DNA from: JAFALK01 sp036500605
GTDB taxonomy: Bacteria; Pseudomonadota; Gammaproteobacteria; Burkholderiales; Burkholderiaceae_C
DNA length: 64,000 nt
Reading direction: 5' to 3'
Assembly (NCBI GenBank): GCA_036500605.1
Contig: DASYBU010000057.1
Location: 1-64,000 of the forward strand
Below the pieces are notes generated by a model. It was not told where the DNA came from. It was given only the letters and a program-made list of their open reading frames with translations, and made no database searches. This document shows positions 16,534-25,853 of this stretch, one piece after another. Within the stretch, counting starts at the first letter, position 1. Every line of letters begins with the position of its first letter. The position numbers and the translations under genes were made by a program.

Positions 16534-19290
16534 ATGCGTCAAGCCAAGATCGCCAAGACCCAGCTGCTGATTGCCGCGATCCTGGTCCTGCTCGCCGGCT
16601 GGCTGTTGTGTTCCTGGTGGATGACCGCGGCGGCGCTGGAGCACGGCCAGGCCCAGCTGCTGGCCGATGAACAAAGGCTGTTGGCGCGTCAGGCCAATGA
16701 CCTGCGCCGCAATGTCGCCGACACCCTGATGCGGCTGAAGGGCATCCCGGCCCTGGTCGCGGCCACGGGCGATGTGCGTCGCGCCGCCCACAAGGTCCAG
16801 CCCGGCTCCAAGGGCGACGCAAGCCTGCAAGCGTCCAACCGATTCTTTGCCGTGGGCGCAGGCGCGCTCGGCATCGATGTCGTCTGGCTGCTGGACCCAT
16901 CCGGCACCTGCGTCGCCGCCAGCAATGCCGACACCGTGGAGAGCTTTGTCGGCACTAGCTATGCCGATCGCTCCTACTTTCAGCGCTCGCTCACCGGCGA
17001 GTTCGCGCAGCAGTACGCGGTCGGTCGCATCACCGGTCGTGCCGGCCTGTACTTCAGCGCGCCCGTGGTCGACGAGGGCAAGCGCCTCGGCGTGATCGCA
17101 GTGAAGGTCGATATCGACCGGCTCGGCTATCTCGTCAGCCAGGCTGACACCTTCCTCACCGATCGCTACGGGGTGATCGTGCTCGCGCAGGATCCCAGCC
17201 TGCTGTGGAAGACCGCTCCGGGGGCCACGCTCGCACAGCTGGACGACGCGGCCCGCCTCGCCCGCTACAGGCGCAAGGAATTCGAGGCCATGAGCATCGC
17301 GCCCTGGGGCGACCCGCGCTTCCCCGAGCTCGTGCGCATCGGCGATGCCGACACGCCGGCCCTGCTGGCGCGGCGTGACGTCAACGCCTCGGACCTCGGC
17401 GTGCAGATCATCCATCCGCTGCCGCGATGGCGTCAGTTGAGCGACACACGCTGGAGCGATTTCCTCATGCTCGCCACCGCAGGCACGGTGTTCCTGGTGG
17501 TCGTCGGCGGCATGCTGGTGTCGGCCTCGGTGCGGCAACGCGCGGCGCGGCAGATGCAGGGCTCGCTGTCGCTGCTCAATGCCACGATCGAGTCAACCTC
17601 GGACGCCATTCTCGTGATCGACAACGACGACCGCATCAAGCTCTACAACCGCCGCTTCATCGAGTTCTGGAACATCCCGCCCGAGCTGGAGGTCGAGACC
17701 AACGATGCCCGCGTCCGCGAGTTCGTCTGCAAGCAGTTGGTGGACCCTGAGAGGTTCCTGGCCAGCATCAAGACGCTGCAACAGCATCCGCAGCGCGACT
17801 CCTTTGACACCCTGCATTTCAACGATGGTCGCGTGCTGGAGCGGCAATCGTTCCCGCAGCGCCTCGGTGACCGGATCGTGGGCCGTGTCTGGAACTTCCG
17901 CGATGTGACCGAGCGCCGCCGCGACGAGGAGCAGATCCTCACCCTGGCCTTCTACGATCCCTTGACCCACCTGCCGAACCGGCGCCTGCTGCTGGATCGG
18001 CTCGGCCATGCGATGGGCCGCAGCGAGCGCCACCTCCGTCATGGCGCGATGATGTTCATGGACCTCGATCACTTCAAGACCCTGAACGACACCGAGGGTC
18101 ACGACGCCGGCGATCAGCTGCTCGTCGACGTCGCCAAGCGGCTCAGCGACACGGTGCGCGAGTGCGACACCGTCTCGCGCCTCGGTGGCGACGAATTCGT
18201 CGTGCTGCTTGAAGAGCTCGACGTCGACAAGGATCGCGCCACGAGCCAGGCCAACGAGATCGCCAACAAGATCCATCAGGCGCTGGCCCGGCAGAACCTG
18301 AACCCCAGCTCAAATGCGCGCGATTTCAACATCACCGCCAGTGTCGGCATCTGCCTGTTCCTCGGCCACGAGACGAGCCAGGAGCTGCTGCTCAAGCATG
18401 CCGACATCGCGATGTACCAATCGAAAGCCGCGGGCCGCGGCGTGAGCAGCTTCTTCGATCCGAAGATGCAGCAGACGCTCGAAAAGCGCGTCACCCTGCA
18501 AGCCGAGCTGCACAACGCGATCGCGCGCGATGAGCTGGTGCTTCACTACCAAGCCCAGGTCGATCCAGCCGGCCGCATCGTGGGTGCGGAGGCGCTGATC
18601 CGCTGGCAGCATCCGGTGCGCGGCCTGCTGTCGCCGATCGAGTTCATCTCGCTGGCCGAGGAGACCGGCCTGATCGTGCCGATCGGCCTGTGGGTGCTCG
18701 AAACCGCTTGCGAGCAGCTCAGGCGCTGGTCCGGTGATCCGGAGCGCCGGCACCTGCAGCTGGCGGTCAACGTCAGCTCACGGCAGTTTCGCCGCGCTGA
18801 TCTGGTGGCGCAGATCCAGGCGGTGATCGAGAGAACCGGCATCGACGCGCGCCTGCTGGTGCTGGAGCTGACCGAGAGCCTGGTCGTCGAGAACATGAAG
18901 GATGCCGGCGCCAAGATGCAGGAACTCAAGGCGCTCGGCGTCGGCTTCGCGCTCGATGATTTCGGCACGGGCAGCTCCTCGCTCGCGTACCTGAAGCACC
19001 TGCCGCTGGACAAGCTCAAGATCGACAAGTCCTTCGTGATGGACCTTGAAGTCGACAGCAACGATGCGGCGATCTGCGCCGCCATCATCAGCCTCGCGCA
19101 CAACCTCAATCTGCAGGTGGTGGCCGAGGGCGTCGAGACCGCGATGCAGCGTGACTTCCTCACGCGCGATCACGGCTGCGATTTCCTGCAGGGCTACTTC
19201 TATTGCCGGCCGCTGCCGCTGCCGCAGTTCGAGCAGGAGCTCGTCTGCCGTCAGCAGAGCCTGCTGCACCCCTTGCGCAGAGCCGGCTGA
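16534..19290 (+). CDS. Cache-PAS-GGDEF-EAL c-di-GMP turnover protein
   Basis: 918 residues. It has TM1 (LLIAAILVLLAGWLLCSWWM), a periplasmic Cache-type sensor (about 30-300, with SYADRSYFQRSLTGE), TM2 (~308-330), a PAS domain (~345-455), a GGDEF domain with intact RLGGDEF (GGDEF at 551) and an RxxD I-site (RECD), then an EAL domain with EALIRW (Glu at 686), the DDFGTGSSSL loop and KIDKSFV. Both catalytic signatures are intact, so it may make and break c-di-GMP, or GTP binding may regulate the phosphodiesterase. The Cache domain suggests control by a small extracytoplasmic ligand. It is divergent from the TonB-like gene. Confidence 0.93.
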   Translation: MRQAKIAKTQLLIAAILVLLAGWLLCSWWMTAAALEHGQAQLLADEQRLLARQANDLRRNVADTLMRLKGIPALVAATGDVRRAAHKVQPGSKGDASLQASNRFFAVGAGALGIDVVWLLDPSGTCVAASNADTVESFVGTSYADRSYFQRSLTGEFAQQYAVGRITGRAGLYFSAPVVDEGKRLGVIAVKVDIDRLGYLVSQADTFLTDRYGVIVLAQDPSLLWKTAPGATLAQLDDAARLARYRRKEFEAMSIAPWGDPRFPELVRIGDADTPALLARRDVNASDLGVQIIHPLPRWRQLSDTRWSDFLMLATAGTVFLVVVGGMLVSASVRQRAARQMQGSLSLLNATIESTSDAILVIDNDDRIKLYNRRFIEFWNIPPELEVETNDARVREFVCKQLVDPERFLASIKTLQQHPQRDSFDTLHFNDGRVLERQSFPQRLGDRIVGRVWNFRDVTERRRDEEQILTLAFYDPLTHLPNRRLLLDRLGHAMGRSERHLRHGAMMFMDLDHFKTLNDTEGHDAGDQLLVDVAKRLSDTVRECDTVSRLGGDEFVVLLEELDVDKDRATSQANEIANKIHQALARQNLNPSSNARDFNITASVGICLFLGHETSQELLLKHADIAMYQSKAAGRGVSSFFDPKMQQTLEKRVTLQAELHNAIARDELVLHYQAQVDPAGRIVGAEALIRWQHPVRGLLSPIEFISLAEETGLIVPIGLWVLETACEQLRRWSGDPERRHLQLAVNVSSRQFRRADLVAQIQAVIERTGIDARLLVLELTESLVVENMKDAGAKMQELKALGVGFALDDFGTGSSSLAYLKHLPLDKLKIDKSFVMDLEVDSNDAAICAAIISLAHNLNLQVVAEGVETAMQRDFLTRDHGCDFLQGYFYCRPLPLPQFEQELVCRQQSLLHPLRRAG

Positions 19291-19322
19291 CAGGCAGTCA
19301 GGGCAGTCAGGCAGTCAACCCA

Positions 19323-19556
19323 TCACTGGTGCCGTTCCTTGTCCTTGCCGACCTTGTCGCCGACGACGCCGCCGACCACGGCACCGCCGACCGTGCCCAC
19401 GGCACTGCCGCCGGTCAGCACCGCACCGGTTGCGGCGCCCACGCCGGCACCGATGGCGGTGTCACGGTCGCGGCGCGACATGTCGGCGCAAGCGCCAAGG
19501 CTGAGCAGCGTGGCAGCGGCCACGGAAGCGACTGAAATTCGGATGATCGTGTTCAT
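19323..19556 (-). CDS. Glycine-zipper lipoprotein (OsmB-like)
   Basis: 77 residues. A lipoprotein signal ends in LLSLGAC, giving lipidation at Cys23. The mature part has a Gly-zipper hairpin (AIGAGVGAATGAVLTGG followed by GGAVVGGVVGDKVG). This is the plan of OsmB and related stress-induced outer-membrane lipoproteins. AGGAG stands 8 nt before the ATG. It is convergent with the GGDEF-EAL gene and lies near another small membrane protein on the same strand. Confidence 0.85.
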   Translation of the reverse strand: MNTIIRISVASVAAATLLSLGACADMSRRDRDTAIGAGVGAATGAVLTGGSAVGTVGGAVVGGVVGDKVGKDKERHQ

Positions 19557-19605
19557 GATGAGGTTCTCCTGTTCATGAGTTCATGCGGATGCATAGGAAG
19601 AGGCC

Positions 19606-19755
19606 TTACAAGCCCCGACGGCCGCCGATGATCTGCAGGAGGACCGCAACCACGGCCAACACCAGCAGGATGTGGATCAGGCCGCCCAGCGTGTACGCAG
19701 TGGTCAGGCCGAGCAGCCAAAGGATGACGAGGACTACAGCAATGGTGTAAAGCAT
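19606..19755 (-). CDS. lmo0937-family small membrane protein
   Basis: 49 residues from ATG at 19755, chosen because AAGGAG stands 8 nt before it. Two hydrophobic segments (TIAVVLVILWLLGLTTAY and LIHILLVLAVVAVLLQII) are joined by TLGG, ending GGRRGL. This is the characteristic form of the lmo0937/DUF5670 family found next to stress-response genes in many bacteria. No enzymatic role is expected. It is upstream of the OsmB-like gene on the same strand, so the two may be a small stress-induced pair. Confidence 0.85.
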   Translation of the reverse strand: MLYTIAVVLVILWLLGLTTAYTLGGLIHILLVLAVVAVLLQIIGGRRGL

Positions 19756-20042
19756 GAGGTTCTCCTTGAGGGTCGGACGGCCGGATCGGCGATCCACGGT
19801 GGGGCCATGCTGAGAGCGGGGAGGCCGAAGTTCTGTGCGCTGTCGTACACGGACCGTTGAAGGGCTGATGTCGTCTTCATTTCCTACAAGAGGGTGCGTT
19901 CCGGCCCGTCAGCGATCACGCGAGGATCCGGCTGCGCCTGCTCACAAACCTTTCCCAACGCCGTCGATGTGCGCCGTCGCACAGACGACGCTTTACACAG
20001 CGCGCATCGTGAAGGCTGCACATTCATCAGGAGCTCTTCACC

Positions 20043-20834
20043 ATGAACTCGAAACTGAAAACCGCCCTCGGCGTGACCGCCCTCGCGCTGGCCGCTCATG
20101 CCTCCGCGCAGATCACCTTCTACGAGAATGCGGGCTTCCGCGGCCGCGTGTTCACGACGCAGGATGACATCCGCAATTTCCGGCGCGTGGGTTTCAATGA
20201 CCGTGCCTCCTCGGTGATCGTGGACGAAGGCCGCTGGCAGGTCTGCGAGGACGCCAACTTCGGCGGCCACTGCGTGGTGCTGACGCGCGGCAGCTATGAC
20301 GCGCTGCGCGGCATGGCCCTCAACGATCGCATCTCCTCCGTGCGCCGTGTGGGCGACCAGGCCCAGTACACCGTGGTGCCGGCACCGATGGAGCAGCCCA
20401 ACTACAAGTACCGCCGTCGCCCCGACGAGCGCTATTACGAGGCCAATGTGACCTCGGTGCATGCCGTGCTCGGCCCGGCCAGCCAGCGCTGCTGGGTGGA
20501 ACGCCAGGAAGTGACCGAGTCCCGGCCCAATGTGGGCGGCGCGGTGGTGGGCGCCGTGCTCGGCGGCATCCTCGGCCATCAGATCGGCGGCGGCTCGGGC
20601 CGTGACCTGGCGACGGCCGGCGGCGTGGTGGCCGGTGCCGCGATCGGCTCCAACGTGAACCGTGACGACGGCACTGATGTGCGCGATGTGCGCCGCTGCG
20701 CCACGCGTCCTTCGGGCCCGCCGGACTTCTGGGACGTGAGCTACAACTTCCGCGGCATCGAGCACCGCACGCAGCTGACTGCGCCTCCGGGTCCGACGAT
20801 CACGGTCAACGAGAACGGCGAGCCGCGCGGCTAA
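20043..20834 (+). CDS. Beta/gamma-crystallin plus glycine-zipper envelope protein
   Basis: 263 residues. A signal peptide (ending AAHASA) is followed by two beta/gamma-crystallin Greek-key motifs: ITFYENAGFRGRVF, and WQVCEDANFGGHCVVL with SSVRRV. After a linker (~110-160) comes a glycine-zipper 2TM hairpin of the rickettsial 17-kDa antigen type (VGGAVVGAVLGGILGHQIGG). The C-terminal ~60 residues are polar. AGGAGC is 9 nt before the ATG. The crystallin part may bind calcium and the zipper anchors in or oligomerises at the outer membrane. This domain combination is a known minor architecture in betaproteobacteria; the function is not established. Confidence 0.85.
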   Translation: MNSKLKTALGVTALALAAHASAQITFYENAGFRGRVFTTQDDIRNFRRVGFNDRASSVIVDEGRWQVCEDANFGGHCVVLTRGSYDALRGMALNDRISSVRRVGDQAQYTVVPAPMEQPNYKYRRRPDERYYEANVTSVHAVLGPASQRCWVERQEVTESRPNVGGAVVGAVLGGILGHQIGGGSGRDLATAGGVVAGAAIGSNVNRDDGTDVRDVRRCATRPSGPPDFWDVSYNFRGIEHRTQLTAPPGPTITVNENGEPRG

Positions 20835-20856
20835 GGCGGCCAAGTCGTCCGTTACT

Positions 20857-23352
20857 TCAGCGGATATCGAGCCGGTAGCCGCCGCCTTCATTGCCAGCCA
20901 GGCAGGCCTTGACGAGCCAGCCCCCGCTGGGTCCGAGGTTGGCGGCGCCGGGCTCGATCCGCGTGACGTCGCTCAGCGTGCCGCCGGCGAGGGTGGGCTC
21001 GGGTTTCGGATCGCCGGGCACCCACAGCTCCATGCCGCAACCGCGCTCGCCGGCGTCGTAGTGGCCGGTGACGCTCACGCCGGTTGGGGTCTTCTTGAGT
21101 TGCGCATTCGCATCCGGTGAACGCCGCAAATACGGCCGGCTCAAGGGCCGCGTGATGTCGGTGGCGGTCTCCAGTTCCTCCAGCCCCGGGCAGCTGATGC
21201 GGCGCACATTGCCGGCCACCTTGCCGGGGTAGGCGTGAGGGTCGCTGCAACTCTGCTTCCAGACCCAGAACGCCGAGCCGATGCCCAGGGCGTCTTCGGC
21301 CGCGAGCTGGCGTTTCATCAGCGGGGCGTCCGCCTCGCTCGATCGGAAGTAGCCCCACTCGCCGATCCACAGCGGCGTGCCCAGTTGTTGGCTGGCCGCA
21401 TGGGCCAAGGCATAGCCGCGCTCGACGGACACGAGCGTGAGGCCGAAGTCCTGGTCGGCGCTGATCGACTCGTTGTAGAGATGCGGGGAGAACACGGTCT
21501 GCGTGTCCGGCGTGAACTGGCGCGGCGGCAGGTTGTCGATGCCGAAGCCGCTCCAGATCACGCTGGGCTCGAAGAAGACGATGTGTTGGAAGCCGCCGGC
21601 ACGCGCGGCTTCGCCACGGCGGATCGCCTCGATGCTGCGCGCGTGATAGTTGGCCAGCAAGAGCGTGGAGGCGATCGGCGGGCTTTCGCCGAAATTGGGT
21701 TCGTTGAGCAGGTCGTAGCCGACCACGGTCGAGTCATCGGCAAACGCCTGGGCCAGCACGGTCCATGCCTGCACGAGCGAGGACTGGATGCCGTTGCGGT
21801 CCATGTAGAAGGACTGGAAAGCACGCGAGACATTGGGCGCCAGATCGCGGCCGGTCACCTGGCAAGGCGGCGTGCCGTCGGTCAGCGTGGCCCATGCGGG
21901 CGCGCCGTCCCAGCCGACCATCGGGTCGGTGCCGGAGCGGCATTGCGTGCCGGCCGGCGCATCGACATGCACGCCCCAGGCGTCCTGGTGCAGGTCCAGC
22001 AGCACATAGACCTGATGCGCCTTGGCCCAGGCCAGCGCCTGGCGGATGCGTTCCAGGTAGGCCTGCGAGACATGGCCTTGCTGCGGCTCGAGCCGCGACC
22101 ACGACAGCGTCAGGCGCACGACGTTCTGGCCCAGCGCGGCGATGTCGATGAAGTCCTGCTCGCTGATCTCGCGCACCGCGGGCAGCTTGGGATCGCGCAG
22201 GAAATATTCGCCGAGCTGGTTGACGTTGAACCCGCGCAGGATCAGCTTCGCGCCGCGCTCGTCGACGATCTGGCCGGCGTTGACGCTCAGGCGCGGCAGC
22301 GCCGCGCCGTCTTCGGTCTCGGTGCGCTCGACCCTGCTCGTCGGCGCATTCAGATACGGCTCCACGCCTTTGAAATCGTGCGCGCTGAACACCGCGACGC
22401 CCAGGGCAAGAAGAGCCATCGCGCCGCCGACCGAGGCCGCATGCCGGATGCGGCGCACGACCAGCGCCACGGCCGCCGCCAGCACCGCCGCGACCAGCGC
22501 AAACGAGGCCGCATCGACCGCACGCACAAACAGCGCCGGCACGTTCCACAGATCGTGATCGGGCGCGCGGGCTCCGGCTTGCAGCCACACCGCCAGACCC
22601 TGGACCGCGAACAACACAAAGACCGCCTGCACCGCCGCGATCGCGGCCGACCCGCACGAAGCAACGCGACGCAAACGCCAGCCGATCAAGACGACCAGCA
22701 AGGCCAGGGCCGCGAGCGCGTGGCCCGCGCCCGAGGCCGGCGTCGGCGCGAACAGCGTGGCATCGAGACGGTACGCGTACCCCAGCGGCGAGGCTTGCCA
22801 CCAGTAGCGCGAGAGCCAGGGCCCGAGCGCGGCCAGCAGCAACGCAGTACCGCCCGCCACGAAGATCGCCGCCGGCCAGGCGCGGCCTTGCTCCTGCTGC
22901 CGCTGGGGCTTGAACATCCAGCAGCCGAGCAAGGCCGGCAGCCAGCCGAGCAAGCCCATCTTCAGCGCTGCGTAGCCGGTGTTCCAGAGCAAAAAGGCCC
23001 AGGTCGGCGCGAGCGGGATCACATAGCGGCCCTGCAGATACAGCGGCGCGATGAGCGCGATCGAATAGACGAGCTCGGCGGCCGCAGTCGCGAGCAGCGT
23101 CACTGCCCATAACTGCCCGAACACACTGACACGCGTCGCGCCGAGGGCCGCCCGACGCCCGCCCACAAAGGCCAGCACCAGCAGGACCGGCGCATAGACC
23201 AGGTACGGCGCCCACCACCACAGCGCCGGCACGGGGCTGCCCGTCCAGCCGATCCAGGTGAAGATACCCGAGGGGTCGAGCGCGGCGCCTGCAATGAGCA
23301 GGGCCGCGACGGCGGCGCTGAAGCCGAGCGCCGAACGCGTGGAAGCTGACAC
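20857..23352 (-). CDS. Membrane-anchored GH5 glycoside hydrolase (endoglycoceramidase-like)
   Basis: 831 residues from GTG at 23352 (AAGGG upstream, 11 nt after the receptor gene's stop). About nine membrane helices fill residues 1-310, followed by a GH5 barrel (~330-700). The barrel has GFNVNQLGEYFL, VRLTLSWSRLEP, LLDLHQDAWG, the acid/base Glu551 in LLNEPNFG, and the nucleophile Glu665 in WIGEWGYF. The LHQDAWG strand and the overall order resemble endoglycoceramidase/steryl-glucosidase branches of GH5 more than cellulases. A C-terminal beta domain (~730-831) follows. The catalytic part should face the periplasm. Last gene of the MFS-receptor-GH5 operon. The substrate is unproven. Confidence 0.85.
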   Translation of the reverse strand: MSASTRSALGFSAAVAALLIAGAALDPSGIFTWIGWTGSPVPALWWWAPYLVYAPVLLVLAFVGGRRAALGATRVSVFGQLWAVTLLATAAAELVYSIALIAPLYLQGRYVIPLAPTWAFLLWNTGYAALKMGLLGWLPALLGCWMFKPQRQQEQGRAWPAAIFVAGGTALLLAALGPWLSRYWWQASPLGYAYRLDATLFAPTPASGAGHALAALALLVVLIGWRLRRVASCGSAAIAAVQAVFVLFAVQGLAVWLQAGARAPDHDLWNVPALFVRAVDAASFALVAAVLAAAVALVVRRIRHAASVGGAMALLALGVAVFSAHDFKGVEPYLNAPTSRVERTETEDGAALPRLSVNAGQIVDERGAKLILRGFNVNQLGEYFLRDPKLPAVREISEQDFIDIAALGQNVVRLTLSWSRLEPQQGHVSQAYLERIRQALAWAKAHQVYVLLDLHQDAWGVHVDAPAGTQCRSGTDPMVGWDGAPAWATLTDGTPPCQVTGRDLAPNVSRAFQSFYMDRNGIQSSLVQAWTVLAQAFADDSTVVGYDLLNEPNFGESPPIASTLLLANYHARSIEAIRRGEAARAGGFQHIVFFEPSVIWSGFGIDNLPPRQFTPDTQTVFSPHLYNESISADQDFGLTLVSVERGYALAHAASQQLGTPLWIGEWGYFRSSEADAPLMKRQLAAEDALGIGSAFWVWKQSCSDPHAYPGKVAGNVRRISCPGLEELETATDITRPLSRPYLRRSPDANAQLKKTPTGVSVTGHYDAGERGCGMELWVPGDPKPEPTLAGGTLSDVTRIEPGAANLGPSGGWLVKACLAGNEGGGYRLDIR

Positions 23353-23363
23353 TCTGCGAACCC

Positions 23364-25853
23364 TTACAGCTTGGCGCTGAGTTCCACCATCGTCGCGCGC
23401 GGCGGCGTGACGCCGCCATACATCTGCCCCAGCTGCGCCGCCGTCGTGGAGACGCCGCCCGCATAGCGCTGGTTGAACAGGTTGTTGACGATCAGGCCGA
23501 CGCCCCATTTGGCCGACGGTGCCGTCCAGCCCAGGTGCATGTCCACGCGCGACTGCGCGGCGCCGATGTGGATGCGGGGCGTGTTCAGGCAGCTGTACGA
23601 GTAGGCCGAATCGGCATTGCAGCGCGTGGCGCTCTTGTAGCCGTAGAGCAGGCTGAAGGCGGCCTGGCCGTCGGCCAGGCGCCAGTTCGCATCGACGCCG
23701 ATCGAGGCCATCAGCGCGGGCGTGCCGACCGGCGCACCGCTCAGGTTGACGGCGACGGTGTTGCCGGTGTTGGGGTCGGTCTCCTGCTTGCTGTAGTCGC
23801 CGTAGGTCTGGTCGATGTACTCGAGCGAGCCGTTCACGCGCCAGGTCGAGTTGACGCGCCATTGCAGGCCGAGGTCCAGGCCCGTGGCCTTCTGGTCGGA
23901 GGTGCTGATGTCGTAAGTGCTGGCGATCTGGCTCGAGCTCGCCGGCACGAAGGTCAGCAGCTGCAGATTGCTGAACTTGTAATGGAAGACCGTGGCGTTG
24001 TAGTACACGCCGGCTTCCTTGAACTGGCCCTTGGCGCCGAACTCCATGCTCGTCACGTACTCGGGCTGGTAGCTCGACTGCGGCAGCGACCAACCGAAAC
24101 CGCCGGCCTGGTAGCCCTTCGTCCACGAGGCGAACAGCATGTGGTCGGGCGTGAGGTGGTGGTCGAACACGAAGCGCGGGCTGGTGTTGGTCCACGAGTT
24201 CTTCGAGCTCACCTTGCCGGCCATCGACTGCGCGTTGTTGAACTCGATGTTGTTGAAGTCGGGCGAGAGCCCGGCCAGCACCTGAGAAAGCTGGATCAGG
24301 CTCGGCAGCGAGCCGCTCACCTCGGGCGGCAGGCCGGGGAAGACTGCAACCGTCTGGAAGTTCTGCACCAGGCCGCTCAGCTGCGCGTCAAGCACCGGCG
24401 CCTTGCGCAGCGGGCTGTACCAGCTGAAGCTTTTCTCGTCGCGCGTGAAGCGCACGCCGGTCGTGATGTTGTCCTTGTCGCTCAGGTGCCAGATCGCGTC
24501 GCCGTAGATCGCGTAGGCGCTGTTGCGGCCGTGGTTCAGCATGTCCTCTTGCCAGCGCTGGCCGTTCAGCAGATTGGCGTTGGCAAGCTCGCTCAGGCCC
24601 GTGGCCGCGCCGATCTGCTGCGCCGCGCCGGTGAGCGTGGCAAAAGGCGGTGCGCTGAGGCCGGCGAGCTGCGCGAATGCCGGGGCCAGCACGCCGTCGA
24701 GTGCGTTGGTGGTCGTCACCAGATTGCTGTCCTGATCGGCGGTTTCCCTGTACGCGCTGGCGCCGGCCACCCAGTTGACGAGCTTGTTGTGGCCGCTGAG
24801 CTTGAACTCCTGCTGCCAGGTCGTGTTGGCTTCGATATTGCCGGTGCTCAGGTAGCTGCTGATGTTGGCCGTGCCGTCGTTGTCCTCGAGGTTGCGCGCA
24901 TTGAAGTGACGGTAGGCGGTCGTGCTGGTGAACTCGCCGAAAGGCAGCGAATGCTCGACACGCAGGGTCACGCCGTTGAAGCGGCGGCCTTCCGTGTTGG
25001 GATCGGCGTCGTTCGCGAGCGGCAGGTCCTTCGGGCTGACCCATTGGCTCGTGTCATACGGGTTGCTGCCGGCTGGGTTGACGGCCCAGGCCGGGCGCGC
25101 CTTCTGGTTCAGTTGCTCATGCTCCCAGGTCAGCACGGCCGAGGTGTCGTCGCCGCTCCAGCGCAGCGCCGCGCGCGTGCCCCAGGTGTGTTCGCCGCCG
25201 GCCTTGGAGCCGTCGAAGGTGTTGGTGACCCAGCCGTCGCGGTACTGGCCCACCGACGAGATGCGCAGCGCCGTGCTGTCGTTGAGCGGCACGTTGACGA
25301 GCGCTTCGTAGTGCCGCGTGCCCTGGTTGCCGAAGCGCACCAGGCCGTTGGCCTCGAACTCGCTGCCCGGGTCGTTCTGGATGATCGAGATGGCGCCGGC
25401 CGCGGCGTTGCGGCCGAACAGCGTGCCCTGCGGGCCAGACAGCACCTCGATGCGCTTGACGTCGTTGAAGTTCATCAGCGCGCCGCCGGTCTTGCCGGTG
25501 TAGACGCCGTTCACATACAGGCCGACCGGCGAATCGCTGCCGATGCCGAAGTCGCCGGCGCCGAGGCCGCGCATCGTGTAGTTCGGCTGCGTCGGCTGCG
25601 AGGCGTCAATCTGCAGGCCGGGGATGAAGCCGTCGAGATCGCCGAGGCTGGTCGCGCCGATCTTCTTGAGGCTGTCGGCGCCGAGCACCTGCATCGCGAT
25701 CGGCACGTTCTGCAATTGCTGCACGCGGCTCTGGCCCGACACCTCCACGGTGCCCAGGCTCTCGATCTTGTCGTCGGCCCGGGCTTGTTCCGCGGCGATC
25801 AGCAGCAAGGCTGAAGTGGCGGCAAGGGCGAGCAAACTGCGCTGGAACTTCAT
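23364..25853 (-). CDS. TonB-dependent outer-membrane receptor
   Basis: 829 residues. It has a signal peptide (MKFQRSLLALAATSALLLIA, ending EQARA), a plug domain (QNVPIAMQVLGADSLKKIG; RGLGAGDFGIGSDSPVGLYV; RIEVLSGPQGTLFGRNAAAG) and a beta-barrel ending in an aromatic-poor ELSAKL terminus. It belongs to the broad CirA/FyuA-like class used for siderophores and, in heterotrophs, for carbohydrates or large hydrophobic nutrients. ATG overlaps the MFS stop (ATGA) and GGGAG is 9 nt before it. The gene order MFS-receptor-GH5 suggests import of the GH5 substrate across the outer membrane. Energy coupling could come from the TonB-like protein at 14695 or another one elsewhere. Confidence 0.92.
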   Translation of the reverse strand: MKFQRSLLALAATSALLLIAAEQARADDKIESLGTVEVSGQSRVQQLQNVPIAMQVLGADSLKKIGATSLGDLDGFIPGLQIDASQPTQPNYTMRGLGAGDFGIGSDSPVGLYVNGVYTGKTGGALMNFNDVKRIEVLSGPQGTLFGRNAAAGAISIIQNDPGSEFEANGLVRFGNQGTRHYEALVNVPLNDSTALRISSVGQYRDGWVTNTFDGSKAGGEHTWGTRAALRWSGDDTSAVLTWEHEQLNQKARPAWAVNPAGSNPYDTSQWVSPKDLPLANDADPNTEGRRFNGVTLRVEHSLPFGEFTSTTAYRHFNARNLEDNDGTANISSYLSTGNIEANTTWQQEFKLSGHNKLVNWVAGASAYRETADQDSNLVTTTNALDGVLAPAFAQLAGLSAPPFATLTGAAQQIGAATGLSELANANLLNGQRWQEDMLNHGRNSAYAIYGDAIWHLSDKDNITTGVRFTRDEKSFSWYSPLRKAPVLDAQLSGLVQNFQTVAVFPGLPPEVSGSLPSLIQLSQVLAGLSPDFNNIEFNNAQSMAGKVSSKNSWTNTSPRFVFDHHLTPDHMLFASWTKGYQAGGFGWSLPQSSYQPEYVTSMEFGAKGQFKEAGVYYNATVFHYKFSNLQLLTFVPASSSQIASTYDISTSDQKATGLDLGLQWRVNSTWRVNGSLEYIDQTYGDYSKQETDPNTGNTVAVNLSGAPVGTPALMASIGVDANWRLADGQAAFSLLYGYKSATRCNADSAYSYSCLNTPRIHIGAAQSRVDMHLGWTAPSAKWGVGLIVNNLFNQRYAGGVSTTAAQLGQMYGGVTPPRATMVELSAKL

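Noticed and set aside
23535..25814. Long plus-strand frame opposite the TonB-dependent receptor
   Set aside because: Shadow of the receptor in GC-rich DNA; no signal, motif or start signal, and composition dominated by Arg, Ala, Gly and Val.
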